Shown: positions 1 through 8,204 of the stretch, one piece after another
Layout of the letters: each line of letters begins with the position of its first letter
Position numbering within the stretch: position 1 is the first letter of the stretch
Assembly (NCBI GenBank): GCA_020636835.1
Contig: JACJXC010000006.1
Span: 1 to 64,000, forward strand
DNA length: 64,000 bases
Origin: Bacteroidales bacterium
Lineage (GTDB): Bacteria > Bacteroidota > Bacteroidia > Bacteroidales > Tenuifilaceae
Reading direction: 5' to 3'
Program-made: the position numbers and the translations under genes
Notes under the pieces: model-generated
What the model saw: the letters and a program-made list of their open reading frames with translations, nothing else
Database searches by the model: none
Told to the model about the DNA's origin: nothing

Positions 1-1278
1 CATATCGGTAACCTCCTCGGGGCGCTCGTCGATTAGGAGCACAATCATGTAAACCTCGGGGTGGTTGGCAGCTATGGAGTTGGCAATATCCTTTAAAAGA
101 ATTGTTTTACCGGTTTTGGGTTGAGCAACAATAAGTCCGCGCTGACCCTTGCCAATGGGGGCAAACATGTCCACAATTCTGGCCGAGAGTAGGTTGGTGT
201 TATTCCCAATGAGGTTGAACTTTTCGTTGGGGAATAGGGGGGTTAGGTAGTCGAAGGGAACCCTATCGCGGATAAACTCGGGGTCGCGCCCGTTTATGTG
301 TAACACCTTAATTAAGGGGAAGAATTTTTCGCCCTCTTTGGGTGGCCGTATGGTTCCTGTAACGGTATCGCCTGTTTTTAGGCCGAAAAGTTTGATTTGC
401 GATTGCGAAACGTACACATCGTCTGGTGAGCTAAGGTAGTTGTAGTCCGACGAGCGTAGGAATCCGTAGCCATCGGGCATTATTTCGAGCACCCCGGTGG
501 TGCTCACAATACCATCAAATTCAAACCTGTCGGTATTGTTTCGGCGTTCAAAGGTTTTGCGGGGATTAATCTCGCGCGGTTGTGCTTGTTGTTCACTTTC
601 CGTATTTGTTTCGATGTTTGCTTGGTTTGCCTCCACCGATGTTTGGGTTTCGGGTTTAACTTCGGCTTCGGAAATTATCTCCTTGGGGGTGGTGCTTGCT
701 TCGGGGATTTCGGTGTACGCGTCCTCTATGTTGGCGGATTCTTCTAGTTTTGTTTCTAAATCAACCTCGGGGAGTAGTACTGTTTTTTTGTTGAATGATG
801 CGGAGCTTTCCACCTTGGGGAGTTGTAAGTTGGGATTCGATGGGGGTGTGGCTCTTTCAGGGTTTTGCTCGTTTCTGAAGCTGTTGCTTGAGTATTCCTT
901 CCGAATCTCTTTGCCCCTGGCGAAGCGTTTGCGTTTTGCACGCTCTTCGCTTTCTGTTTTATCGATGGGTGATGCTGTTTTGGGTTCGATTGTTCCCTCT
1001 GGAGAATTGTTGGGTTGTACCGTTTTTTCCATAGGTTTCGACACGGGTTTCTCAGTGTGTTTCTGAACTGGTTTCTCGGGTCGCTCTTTTTTTACTTCGG
1101 CCTTACGCTCGCTGTTTTTGTTTTTGTCTTCGAGTGATGCGTTTATGGCTTGCTGATCCAGTATCTTGTACACAAGATCTTGTTTCTTTAAGGTTTCCGC
1201 TTTTTTGATGTTTAATTCTTTAGCTATCTCCTTCAGCTCAGGCAGTAGCTTCTTGTTGAGTTCAAGAATATCGTACAT
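1..1278 (-). CDS. rho: Transcription termination factor Rho (3' end beyond window)
   Basis: Hexameric RNA-dependent ATPase that ends transcription. The reverse strand reads from an ATG at 1278 to the window edge (426 codons, no stop), so the C-terminal RNA-translocating part is missing. An N-terminal Rho_N-like helical segment (MYDILELNKKLLPELKEIA) is followed by about 190 residues rich in E, K, P and S. Then comes the cold-shock-like RNA-binding domain (DGYGFLRSSDYNYLSSPDDV) and the start of the ATPase core with Walker A (AQPKTGKTILLKDIA) and LLIDERPEEV. The long charged insertion between Rho_N and the RNA-binding domain is typical of Bacteroidota Rho. No neighbour shares its direction. A -7 box (1384-1391) lies about 105 nt upstream. 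Identification is very secure; only the C-terminus is unseen. Confidence 0.96.
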   Translation of the reverse strand, partial: MYDILELNKKLLPELKEIAKELNIKKAETLKKQDLVYKILDQQAINASLEDKNKNSERKAEVKKERPEKPVQKHTEKPVSKPMEKTVQPNNSPEGTIEPKTASPIDKTESEERAKRKRFARGKEIRKEYSSNSFRNEQNPERATPPSNPNLQLPKVESSASFNKKTVLLPEVDLETKLEESANIEDAYTEIPEASTTPKEIISEAEVKPETQTSVEANQANIETNTESEQQAQPREINPRKTFERRNNTDRFEFDGIVSTTGVLEIMPDGYGFLRSSDYNYLSSPDDVYVSQSQIKLFGLKTGDTVTGTIRPPKEGEKFFPLIKVLHINGRDPEFIRDRVPFDYLTPLFPNEKFNLIGNNTNLLSARIVDMFAPIGKGQRGLIVAQPKTGKTILLKDIANSIAANHPEVYMIVLLIDERPEEVTDM

Positions 1279-1383
1279 AAATTATTGAAATTGAGGTGCT
1301 TGTTTTGTGATTTTAAAGAAATGAAAAATGAGTTGATTGTTTTGAATCGAAAAAGAGTTTGGAGTACTCTTCGAAAATCAATG

Positions 1384-1391
1384 CAAATATA
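1384..1391 (-). promoter_or_regulatory. Putative rho promoter -7 box
   Basis: On the minus strand this reads TATATTTG, an exact match to the Bacteroidota -7 consensus TAnnTTTG. It would give a leader of roughly 100 nt before the rho ATG. No clear -33 TTTG is seen at the usual spacing. The 383-bp gap 1279-1661 between rho and rpoD otherwise holds only AT-rich sequence and the rpoD promoter. Confidence 0.5.
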
Positions 1392-1553
1392 GTAATATTA
1401 TTTTAAATACGATTTAACGTTGCTTTTTTTAGTTAGGGGTGTTTTGATGACGATAAGGGGGGGCGCCATTTCGTCCAAATATTATTGCTGTTTGTCAAAA
1501 TGCATTTAAACGGTCGTTGAATTGAATTCCAGTAATCAAAACATTTTTAGAGT

Positions 1554-1561
1554 TATATTTG
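1554..1561 (+). promoter_or_regulatory. Putative rpoD promoter -7 box
   Basis: TATATTTG matches TAnnTTTG about 100 nt upstream of the rpoD ATG, within a divergent AT-rich gap shared with rho. A -33 element is not obvious. Confidence 0.45.
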
Positions 1562-1661
1562 GATATTTGGTTTAATTGATTGTTAAAAAATATTAAGAAA
1601 AAGTATTTTTTTTTAATAAATGTATATATATTCAAGAATTATTTAAAACCTGACTTTCGGT

Positions 1662-2525
1662 ATGAGGCAATTGAAAATTATAAAGCAAGTGACTAACCGC
1701 GAGGCGGTTTCGCTCGATAAGTATTTGCATGAGATAGGTAAGGTTGATTTGTTAAACGCCGACGAGGAGGTTACCCTGGCCCGAAAGTTGAAAGAGGGCG
1801 ACCAAGTTGCAATGGCTAAATTGGTTAAAGCTAATCTGCGTTTTGTGGTTTCCGTTGCCAAGCAGTACCAGAATCAGGGGCTTAGTTTGCCCGATCTGAT
1901 TAACGAGGGTAATTTAGGGTTGATCAAGGCTGCTCAGCGGTTCGACGAAACCCGTGGGTTCAAGTTTATTTCTTACGCGGTGTGGTGGATCCGTCAGTCT
2001 ATTTTGCAAGCCTTGGCCGAGCAGGCTCGCATAGTAAAGTTGCCTCTCAATAAAATTGGTTCTATTAATAAGGTTAACCGTGCATTAACCGAACTTGAGC
2101 AAAAGTTTGAACGTGAGCCGACTATCATGGAGCTGTCCGAAACACTCGCGTTAGCCCCCGAGGATATTAAGGAGGCGCTTCGCAGTAATAGCCGGCATAT
2201 TTCGATGGATGCCCCACTCACACAGGATGACGATGGGAATATGTACGATGTAATTCTGTCGCCCGATTCTCCCATGCCCGACAGGGGATTACTAAACGAG
2301 AGCTTACGCCGCGAAATTGAGCGTGCGCTTGCCACGCTAACCCCACGCGAGGCCAATATTATTCGGTTGTACTTCGGTCTTAACGGCAAGCACCCTCATA
2401 CTTTGGAGGAGATAGGCGAGGAGTTTGATTTAACCCGCGAGCGGGTGCGCCAAATCAAGGAGAAAGCGTTGAAACGATTAAAGCAAGCCACCCGTAGCAA
2501 GATTCTTAAGGGCTATTTAGGCTAG
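1662..2525 (+). CDS. rpoD: Primary (housekeeping) sigma factor, Bacteroidota type
   Basis: RNA polymerase sigma-70 subunit that directs transcription from TAnnTTTG promoters. The 287-residue protein lacks the long region 1.1 of proteobacterial RpoD, as usual in this phylum. Region 1.2 is at the N-terminus (SLDKYLHEIGKVDLLNADEE). Region 2 with its promoter-melting motif follows (FRF-like RFVVSVAKQYQNQGLSLPDL, KFISYAVWWIRQSI), then region 3 (RIVKLPLNKIGSINKV). Region 4 is a helix-turn-helix at the end (TLEEIGEEFDLTRERVRQIK). The gene stands alone, diverging from rho, and ends at a hairpin terminator. Start chosen at the ATG before RQLKIIKQVT, the usual N-terminus of these proteins. Confidence 0.97.
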   Translation: MRQLKIIKQVTNREAVSLDKYLHEIGKVDLLNADEEVTLARKLKEGDQVAMAKLVKANLRFVVSVAKQYQNQGLSLPDLINEGNLGLIKAAQRFDETRGFKFISYAVWWIRQSILQALAEQARIVKLPLNKIGSINKVNRALTELEQKFEREPTIMELSETLALAPEDIKEALRSNSRHISMDAPLTQDDDGNMYDVILSPDSPMPDRGLLNESLRREIERALATLTPREANIIRLYFGLNGKHPHTLEEIGEEFDLTRERVRQIKEKALKRLKQATRSKILKGYLG

Positions 2526-2553
2526 TTCAAAAAAGATTTAAATACATACTGAG

Positions 2554-2587
2554 ACAAGTAACCGGTGGTTGGTTGCTTGTTTTTTTG
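2554..2587 (+). terminator. Intrinsic terminator after rpoD
   Basis: Ten-bp stem ACAAGTAACC / GGTTGCTTGT (one G-U pair) around a 7-nt loop, followed by a run of T. It sits 28 nt after the rpoD stop and shows that an in-frame upstream extension of rpe starting at 2565 is not real. Confidence 0.8.
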
Positions 2588-2693
2588 TGCTGCATCGCTC
2601 CAACACTCCATTCCTCCATTAAAAATTTTAGAATTCTCACAAATCACTTACCTTTACAGCGTCATTCTACATAAACAACAATCAACAAAGCGT

Positions 2694-3344
2694 ATGAATC
2701 ATCTTGTATCTCCATCAATGCTATCGGCCGATTTTGGCAATCTATCCTGCGATATCGAAATGATTAATAAGAGTCAGGCCGATTGGTTCCACCTCGATAT
2801 TATGGACGGTGTTTTTGTTCCGAATATTTCGTTTGGATTCCCAGTGGTGGAGCGCATTAAGAGTTTGGCTAAGAAGCCACTGGATGTTCATTTGATGATT
2901 GTTGACCCCGACCGTTACTTGGAGCGCTTCCGCGATGCTGGTGCCGACTGGCTTACTGTGCACTACGAGGCTTGCACTCATCTGCACAGAACATTAAGCC
3001 AAATTCGCAAACTTGGCATGAAGGCGGGTGTTTCGCTTAATCCTCATACTCCCGTTGAGGTTCTTGCTGATATTCTGGAAGAAACCGATTTGGTTCTTTT
3101 GATGTCGGTTAATCCTGGGTTTGGTGGACAAAAGTTTATTCAAAACACCTATAGTAAGGTTGAACGCTTAAGGGCAATGATTGATGCTCGCAAACTTGAC
3201 ACGTTAATTCAGGTTGATGGCGGTGTTGATACAAACAATGCGGCTCAACTTTACAAGGCTGGTGTAAATGTTCTTGTTGCCGGTAATGCTGTTTTCAAGG
3301 CCGATAACCCATTAGCGGTAATTGAGCAGTTGAAGAAGGCCTAA
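2694..3344 (+). CDS. rpe: Ribulose-phosphate 3-epimerase
   Basis: Interconverts ribulose 5-phosphate and xylulose 5-phosphate in the cytosolic pentose phosphate pathway. The 216-residue TIM barrel starts at the ATG giving MNHLVSPSMLSADFGNL; an open frame reaching back to 2565 would run through the rpoD terminator. Family motifs are all present: the substrate/metal segment HLDIMDGVFVPNISFG, LDVHLMI, MSVNPGFGGQKF and the phosphate-binding end VDGGV...AGNAVF. Length matches the family (about 215-225). The stop overlaps the convergent amidotransferase by 4 bp. Erythrose 4-phosphate from this pathway feeds the shikimate genes downstream, but the proximity may be chance. Confidence 0.96.
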   Translation: MNHLVSPSMLSADFGNLSCDIEMINKSQADWFHLDIMDGVFVPNISFGFPVVERIKSLAKKPLDVHLMIVDPDRYLERFRDAGADWLTVHYEACTHLHRTLSQIRKLGMKAGVSLNPHTPVEVLADILEETDLVLLMSVNPGFGGQKFIQNTYSKVERLRAMIDARKLDTLIQVDGGVDTNNAAQLYKAGVNVLVAGNAVFKADNPLAVIEQLKKA

Positions 3345-3916
3345 AATCTAGATAGCCAGTTAAATATCATCTGTTTGCCATTCGGAGTCAAGATTGATTC
3401 TGGGTGAAATTGTACTCCGCAAACATCCAATTCATTGTGGCAAAGAGCCATTATTTCTTTATTTTCATCGGTTGCTGTAACTCTTAAACAAGCTGGAAGA
3501 GTTACTGGATTTACAACCCAGGAGTGATACCGCCCAGCCTCAAACTGTTTGGGAATATTATTGAAAAGGTAATGCACAGGCTCCACTATTGCCATTTTTG
3601 TGGCTATTCCGTGATAAACACTGCTTAAGTTCAGCAATGAGCCACCAAAAGACTCTGCAATAGCCTGTTGTCCTAGGCAAACACCTAGTATTCTTTTTGT
3701 TTGAGAGTATTCCTTTATTATAGGTAAAAGGTTTCCAGTCTCACAGGGTATTCCTGGCCCGGGCGAAAGAATTATGCCTTCGTACAGAGCCACATCTTCA
3801 ACCGGTATTTGGTCGTTACGGAAAACATCAACCTGATGCATACCAAACTCTTCAACATAGTGTACTAGGTTGAATGTGAACGAGTCGTAATTGTCAAGTA
3901 TAAGTATTCGAGCCAT
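3341..3916 (-). CDS. pabA: Glutamine amidotransferase, anthranilate/aminodeoxychorismate synthase component II
   Basis: Class I glutamine amidotransferase that supplies ammonia to a chorismate-using partner, making anthranilate (TrpG) or 4-amino-4-deoxychorismate (PabA). The 191-residue protein begins MARILILDNYDSFTFNLVHY. It has the oxyanion motif LSPGPG, the nucleophilic Cys in LGVCLGQQAIAESFGG and the His/Glu pair in GVQFHPESILTP. TrpG and PabA cannot be told apart by sequence alone, and no component I is in the window, so the symbol is tentative. It lies tail-to-tail with rpe and diverges from the aro cluster whose end product, chorismate, is its partner's substrate. Confidence 0.88.
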   Translation of the reverse strand: MARILILDNYDSFTFNLVHYVEEFGMHQVDVFRNDQIPVEDVALYEGIILSPGPGIPCETGNLLPIIKEYSQTKRILGVCLGQQAIAESFGGSLLNLSSVYHGIATKMAIVEPVHYLFNNIPKQFEAGRYHSWVVNPVTLPACLRVTATDENKEIMALCHNELDVCGVQFHPESILTPNGKQMIFNWLSRF

Positions 3917-4020
3917 TTTTTGTGTGTATCTGGCAGCAAATTTACTAATATCTATGTGTTAAATTACTCTTTTTAAATGATAGGCGAGGATTTCGAAGTC
4001 GGCATTTGAAAAAATCAACG

Positions 4021-4028
4021 TAACTTTG
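4021..4028 (+). promoter_or_regulatory. Putative promoter -7 box of the aro cluster
   Basis: TAACTTTG matches TAnnTTTG 78 nt upstream of the chosen aroB ATG. The dispersed repeat at 4043-4090 lies between this box and aroB, so it would be carried in the leader RNA. Confidence 0.45.
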
Positions 4029-4042
4029 AATATTAAAATTCT

Positions 4043-4090
4043 TGTCATGCTAAGACGCTTGTGAGTTCCTTCGCTTCGCTCAGGATGACA
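4043..4090 (+). repeat. Short dispersed repeat in the aroB leader
   Basis: A 48-bp segment with inverted ends TGTCATGCT / AGGATGACA and a core (GTTCCTTCGCTTCGCTCAGG) that I recognise as a widespread intergenic repeat word in many bacterial genomes. When translated in frame with aroB it gives the artefactual peptide SSFASLRMTK, which is why the first in-frame ATG (4061) is not taken as the aroB start. Confidence 0.65.
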
Positions 4091-4105
4091 AAAGCCAATA
4101 TTTCA

Positions 4106-5128
4106 ATGGAAATAATACAAGTAAAAGGCAAAGTATCCGAATCGACAATAATTGTTGGGGAAAGTATTTTAAATCTATCGAAATACATACCTAGCAAGGG
4201 CGTGTTTATTATAACCGATGAGAATGTAGATAAACTTTATAGTGATAAATTCTCCAATTTCCCAAAGTTTGTGGTAAAAGCTGGTGAAGCATCAAAAAAT
4301 CTACTTTCAACTTCGGAGATTTACCGTTGGTTGCTTGATGCTGGTGCCGATAGAAGTTCCTTTGTTGTTGGAATTGGTGGCGGAGTGGTTTGCGATATCG
4401 CAGGCTTTGTGGCATCTACCTATATGCGTGGCGTAGAGTTCGGCTTTGTGGCTACAAGCCTACTTGCTCAGGTTGACGCCAGTGTTGGCGGCAAAAATGG
4501 AGTTGATTTGGATGGTTACAAGAACATTGTGGGAACATTCAATCAGCCCAAGTTTGTTATTTGCGATACATCGATGCTGAAAACCTTGCCTGCGGTTGAA
4601 CTTTCCAATGGTTTTGCCGAAATGGTTAAGCACTGCTTAATTGCCGATGCCAATGATTTTTCTTTTATGGAGGAAAATATCGGAAAGTTGATGAATCGTG
4701 ATGTTGACGTTATTACTCATCTGGTGGCAAAATCGGTTCGGATTAAGGCTAGCATTGTAACTGCCGATGAACACGAGAAGGGCGAGCGTAAGAAGTTGAA
4801 CCTCGGTCATACATGGGGACATGCAGTGGAGAAAATATTGAGTTTACCGCACGGGCAAAGTGTTAGCATTGGACTTGAGTTTTCAGCACGTTTATCAGCA
4901 GAAAAGGGACTACTCGAAAAACGCGATTATATGCGATTGATGAACTTGCTGCGAGAACTTCAACTGCCAATCTGCACAAGTATTAATCCTTTACACATAT
5001 TCGATGCCTTAACCAAGGATAAAAAGAAAATTGACGACTCCATTGATTTTATTCTGATGAAAGGGATTGGAAATGTTGTAATTGAAAGGTTACAGTTGAA
5101 TGAGATTAAAAACTTTATTGAACACTGA
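4106..5128 (+). CDS. aroB: 3-dehydroquinate synthase
   Basis: Second step of the shikimate pathway: NAD- and metal-dependent cyclisation of DAHP to 3-dehydroquinate in the cytosol. I start it at the ATG giving MEIIQVKGKVSESTIIVGES (340 residues), because the 15 upstream in-frame residues come from a dispersed repeat. NAD-binding glycine motif GGGVVCDIAGFVASTYMRG, substrate segment DASVGGKNGVD, metal ligand region GFAEMVKHCLIAD and the second metal His in LGHTWGHAVE are all visible. It is the first gene of a same-strand aro cluster; the next gene is separated by 180 bp of repeat sequence. Confidence 0.96.
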   Translation: MEIIQVKGKVSESTIIVGESILNLSKYIPSKGVFIITDENVDKLYSDKFSNFPKFVVKAGEASKNLLSTSEIYRWLLDAGADRSSFVVGIGGGVVCDIAGFVASTYMRGVEFGFVATSLLAQVDASVGGKNGVDLDGYKNIVGTFNQPKFVICDTSMLKTLPAVELSNGFAEMVKHCLIADANDFSFMEENIGKLMNRDVDVITHLVAKSVRIKASIVTADEHEKGERKKLNLGHTWGHAVEKILSLPHGQSVSIGLEFSARLSAEKGLLEKRDYMRLMNLLRELQLPICTSINPLHIFDALTKDKKKIDDSIDFILMKGIGNVVIERLQLNEIKNFIEH

Positions 5129-5138
5129 TAATATCAAT

Positions 5139-5295
5139 GGAGCACAGATGACACAAATTGAACAAATTATCGCAGATTTATTCTTCACTTTGTGTGCCTT
5201 TGTGCATCCTTAGTGTTACTTTGTGTTTAATATCTTTGATATAGCGAAACTCGGATTTATTTGTGTTTGTCTGTAAAATCTGTGTCATTAGTGTT
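5139..5295 (+). repeat. Composite dispersed repeat between aroB and aroD
   Basis: The 180-bp gap is made of two families of repeat words. One (GGAGCACAGATGACACAAAT ... CTGTAAAATCTGTGTCATTA) has ends that are imperfect inverted copies. The other (CACTTTGTGTGCCTTTGTGC, CTTAGTGTTACTTTGTG, 5172-5227) shares its words with the inverted ends of the cassette at 8205-8674 and with the copy at 51971-52070. No gene fits inside. Confidence 0.6.
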
Positions 5296-5308
5296 CAAAC
5301 AAAAAAAT

Positions 5309-5953
5309 ATGCATCCAAAAATTTGTTTAACCATAGGGAATATTACTTACGATGAGTCGCTAATGCATCTCAACAATGTTTCGTTGGCCGAAATCAGAAT
5401 GGATTTGTTGGATTTTTCCGACGAACAGTTTTCCTCGGTTTTCAGTCAGAGTAAACATGCAATTGCCACCTATCGTTCCGATAACCATTTCGACGTTTTG
5501 TTCTCAAAGTATAGGCAAGCAATTGAACTTGGTTGTACCTGTGTTGATATAGATATAAATGTACCCGAAGTTTATCGCGATAAAATTGCCGATTTGGCGC
5601 ACAGTATGAATCGCAAGGTGATTCTGTCGTACCATAATTACGAGAAAACACCTTTGAAAAAGCAATTGACTCAAACCATCGAAAAGATGTTCAGTTCGGG
5701 TGCCGACATTGCTAAACTTGCCTGTATGGCAAAAAGTCTTGATGATTGCGCCAGAATCCTAGGTTTTTACGAGAATCACACTAAACTTGTAGCATTCTGT
5801 ATGGGCGAAATTGGAAAAATCACCCGCTTATCCGCACCATTGCTTGGCGCACCGTTTACCTACGCATCAATTAAAGGCAAAGAGGTGGCGCCTGGACAAA
5901 TGAGTTACAGCGAGGTTGAGAGTTTTTTGGAGAGGATGGAAGCGGAAAGTTAG
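5309..5953 (+). CDS. aroD: Type I 3-dehydroquinate dehydratase
   Basis: Third step of the shikimate pathway, dehydrating 3-dehydroquinate through a Schiff base. The 214-residue protein starts at the ATG giving MHPKICLTIGNITYDES; the in-frame frame further upstream lies in repeat sequence. The catalytic His is in VILSYHNYEKTP and the Schiff-base Lys in ADIAKLACMAKS. The substrate-binding end reads MGEIGKITRLSAPLLGAPFTYAS followed by APGQMS. Type I enzymes of this size are normal in Bacteroidota. It sits between aroB and aroE, 77 bp before aroE. Confidence 0.94.
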   Translation: MHPKICLTIGNITYDESLMHLNNVSLAEIRMDLLDFSDEQFSSVFSQSKHAIATYRSDNHFDVLFSKYRQAIELGCTCVDIDINVPEVYRDKIADLAHSMNRKVILSYHNYEKTPLKKQLTQTIEKMFSSGADIAKLACMAKSLDDCARILGFYENHTKLVAFCMGEIGKITRLSAPLLGAPFTYASIKGKEVAPGQMSYSEVESFLERMEAES

Positions 5954-6030
5954 AAGATGAAAGAAGGAAGTTGGGAGTATAAAGTCCTTGTCACCATATT
6001 TAATGAGTCTCCAGTCACAAAATTGAATTT

Positions 6031-6975
6031 ATGAATCACCAGTCATCAAGAAAATATTACGCCGTTTTTGGCAAGCCAATCCTTCACAGCCGAAGCCCGC
6101 AACTTTTCAACTCGGTTTTTGAAAAGTCGGGAATAGATGCATACTACACCCGAATTAGGGCGTTGAGTGGGACTGATGTGATTGAAATAATAAAAAACCT
6201 GAATATTTCGGGGGCTAACATTACCACTCCATTCAAAGAGGAGGTGATGCCTTATCTGGATTTTATCTCCGACGATGCTAAACAAATTGGTGGAGTTAAC
6301 ACCATTGTTAATGCCGATGGTAGATTATCGGGTTACAATACCGACCATTTCGGAGTTACCCGTTCGCTTATAGAATCGGGATTGAAATTGGATGGACTGA
6401 AGTGCCTTATACTTGGTGCAGGCCCTGCGGCTAGGGCTGCTGTTTATGGCTTAGTGAAAAATGGGGCAGAGGTTACTGTTTCCAACCGTACTCACACTAA
6501 AGCACAACTTATTGCTAACGATTTTGGGTGTAGGGCTTTGGAAATTGATAAAATCAAATCTGAAATTGGCGGTTTTGATGTTGTGGTATCAACCCTATTG
6601 CCCAATGCCAACCCAATTAGCGATGTTAACTTGCCATCCCGACTAACTATTCTCGATGCCAACTATCGAGTTTCAAATGTCGAAACCTACGCCGAAGCTT
6701 TTAACTGCAAATTAATATCGGGAAAGCGCTGGCTTATCAATCAGGCTGTTGAGTCGTATAGGTACTATTTTGGTGCTGAACCGGATGTTATGTTGATGGA
6801 GAAAGGCCTTAATGTTGAGTTAGAGAAGAGCTCAATTAATGCAATCCCATACTCATCGGGTGCTAGGCTTGCGAGTTTGATAAATGCAGATATTGTTATA
6901 TCGCTTCCTGCAGCGCAGGTAGGATGTTTAAATACTTTTTTAGATGAAGAGGTTTGTAAAGTCTTCGGTAGTTAG
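6031..6975 (+). CDS. aroE: Shikimate dehydrogenase with C-terminal extension
   Basis: Fourth step: NADPH-dependent reduction of 3-dehydroshikimate. The substrate domain has the shikimate-binding serines (PILHSRSPQLFN), catalytic Lys69 (NITTPFKEEV) and Asp105 (GYNTDHFG). The Rossmann domain has GAGPAARAA (129-137) and the NADP motif SNRT. The conserved fold ends near GKRWLINQAVESYRYYFG (231-248), yet the protein continues to residue 314, against the usual 245-290. The roughly 50 extra residues (for example NAIPYSSGARLASLINADIV) match nothing I recognise. The last 32 bp overlap the start of aroA, so translation is probably coupled. Confidence 0.93.
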   Translation: MNHQSSRKYYAVFGKPILHSRSPQLFNSVFEKSGIDAYYTRIRALSGTDVIEIIKNLNISGANITTPFKEEVMPYLDFISDDAKQIGGVNTIVNADGRLSGYNTDHFGVTRSLIESGLKLDGLKCLILGAGPAARAAVYGLVKNGAEVTVSNRTHTKAQLIANDFGCRALEIDKIKSEIGGFDVVVSTLLPNANPISDVNLPSRLTILDANYRVSNVETYAEAFNCKLISGKRWLINQAVESYRYYFGAEPDVMLMEKGLNVELEKSSINAIPYSSGARLASLINADIVISLPAAQVGCLNTFLDEEVCKVFGS

Positions 6976-8182
6976 CGGTGTTGTGCAGGCTCCTGCATCC
7001 AAAAGCGTTGCTCAAAGGGCAATTGCGCTTGCATCGATGGCCGATGGACGTTCTGAAATTTTAAACGTTGGCAATAGCGACGATTGCCAAGCGGCAATTC
7101 GTGTTTGCAAGGATTTGGGAGCAACTTTTGATGGAGATGCCAATCATTTAATTGTTGATGGTGGACTAAAGTTACCAGCAACGCCATTGAACTGTGGTGA
7201 GTCGGGATTGAGCATTCGGATGTTCTCGCCAATTGCTTCAACACTTAATGGCGATATAACTTTGATAGGCGAAGGCTCCTTGAAGAATAGACCGATGCAG
7301 ATAATTACCGAAGCGTTGACTCCGCTTGGCGTTGAGTGTTCAACTACAAATGGTTTTTTGCCAATACAGGTAAAAGGGCCATTAAAAGGTGGGCAAATTA
7401 GCGTAGATGGCTCATTAAGTTCGCAAGTGCTTACGGGTTTGCTTATGGCTTCACCAATGGCAAGTTCCGATGTAACAATACTGGTTGATAATCTCAAAAG
7501 CATTCCCTACGTGCAGTTAACTATCGATATGATGCGTAAGTTTGGTGTTGATGTTGATAATATCAATAATTCGGAATTCAGAATTAAAGCGCCTCAGCAG
7601 TACAAACCCTGCAAGTATAATGTTGAGGGCGATTGGAGCGGTGCTGCATTTTTGCTTGTTGCTGGCGCAATTGCTGGAGAGGTTGAGGTTACGAACCTTA
7701 ACCCACGCTCGCTTCAGGCCGATAGGGCAATTATCAATGCTTTAATGTGGTGTGGTGCTTACGTTTCCATTCGCGAGAATAGCATTTTAGTAAAAAAGGA
7801 GAGTTTGACTGGCTTTGATTTCGACGCCACGCATTGTCCGGATTTGTTCCCTCCGTTAGTAGCACTTGCTTCGCATTGTGTTGGAGAATCGAAAATTCTG
7901 GGCGTTGGCCGACTAAAGGTAAAGGAGAGCGATAGGGCTGCAACGCTTATGGAGGAATTCACTAAATTGGGAATCAATATTAAGGTGCAGGACGATTTAA
8001 TGATAATTCAAGGAGGAAAGCCACAATCGGCTAAGGTTCAATCGTATGGCGACCATCGTATTGCAATGGCTTGTGCAGTTGCAGCGTTAAACGGAAATTG
8101 CGAGGTTGAGATTGATGGCGCCGAAGCAGTATCGAAGAGCTACCCGGATTTCTTTGAGGATCTGGGAAGAATAAGTAGATGA
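6944..8182 (+). CDS. aroA: 3-phosphoshikimate 1-carboxyvinyltransferase (EPSP synthase)
   Basis: Sixth shikimate step: joins phosphoenolpyruvate and shikimate 3-phosphate. 412 residues. Family motifs: N-terminal VVQAPASKSVAQRAIALAS, the PEP-binding loop NCGESGLSIRMFSPIA (a variant of the usual LGNAGTAxR), SSQVLTGLLMASPM, the catalytic Asp/Glu region HCPDLFPPLVALAS, LRVKESDR-like GRLKVKESDRAATLMEE and SYGDHRIAMACAVAAL. A Gly-Glu-Ser loop in place of the glyphosate-sensitive sequence suggests a class II-like enzyme, which is inference. The start overlaps aroE by 32 bp; the GxxExxY cassette follows. Confidence 0.95.
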   Translation: MKRFVKSSVVSGVVQAPASKSVAQRAIALASMADGRSEILNVGNSDDCQAAIRVCKDLGATFDGDANHLIVDGGLKLPATPLNCGESGLSIRMFSPIASTLNGDITLIGEGSLKNRPMQIITEALTPLGVECSTTNGFLPIQVKGPLKGGQISVDGSLSSQVLTGLLMASPMASSDVTILVDNLKSIPYVQLTIDMMRKFGVDVDNINNSEFRIKAPQQYKPCKYNVEGDWSGAAFLLVAGAIAGEVEVTNLNPRSLQADRAIINALMWCGAYVSIRENSILVKKESLTGFDFDATHCPDLFPPLVALASHCVGESKILGVGRLKVKESDRAATLMEEFTKLGINIKVQDDLMIIQGGKPQSAKVQSYGDHRIAMACAVAALNGNCEVEIDGAEAVSKSYPDFFEDLGRISR

Positions 8183-8204
8183 GCAAGTTAGTTTGTTGTT
8201 TTTT

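Noticed and set aside
497..1066. Long open frame on the plus strand (189 codons)
   Set aside because: It lies antisense to the low-complexity N-terminal insertion of rho and has a serine/leucine-rich, non-protein-like composition.
2565..2693. In-frame N-terminal extension of rpe
   Set aside because: It would run through the rpoD terminator, and the family N-terminus begins at the ATG at 2694.
4061..4105. In-frame N-terminal extension of aroB
   Set aside because: The extra residues (SSFASLRMTK) are the translation of a dispersed repeat.
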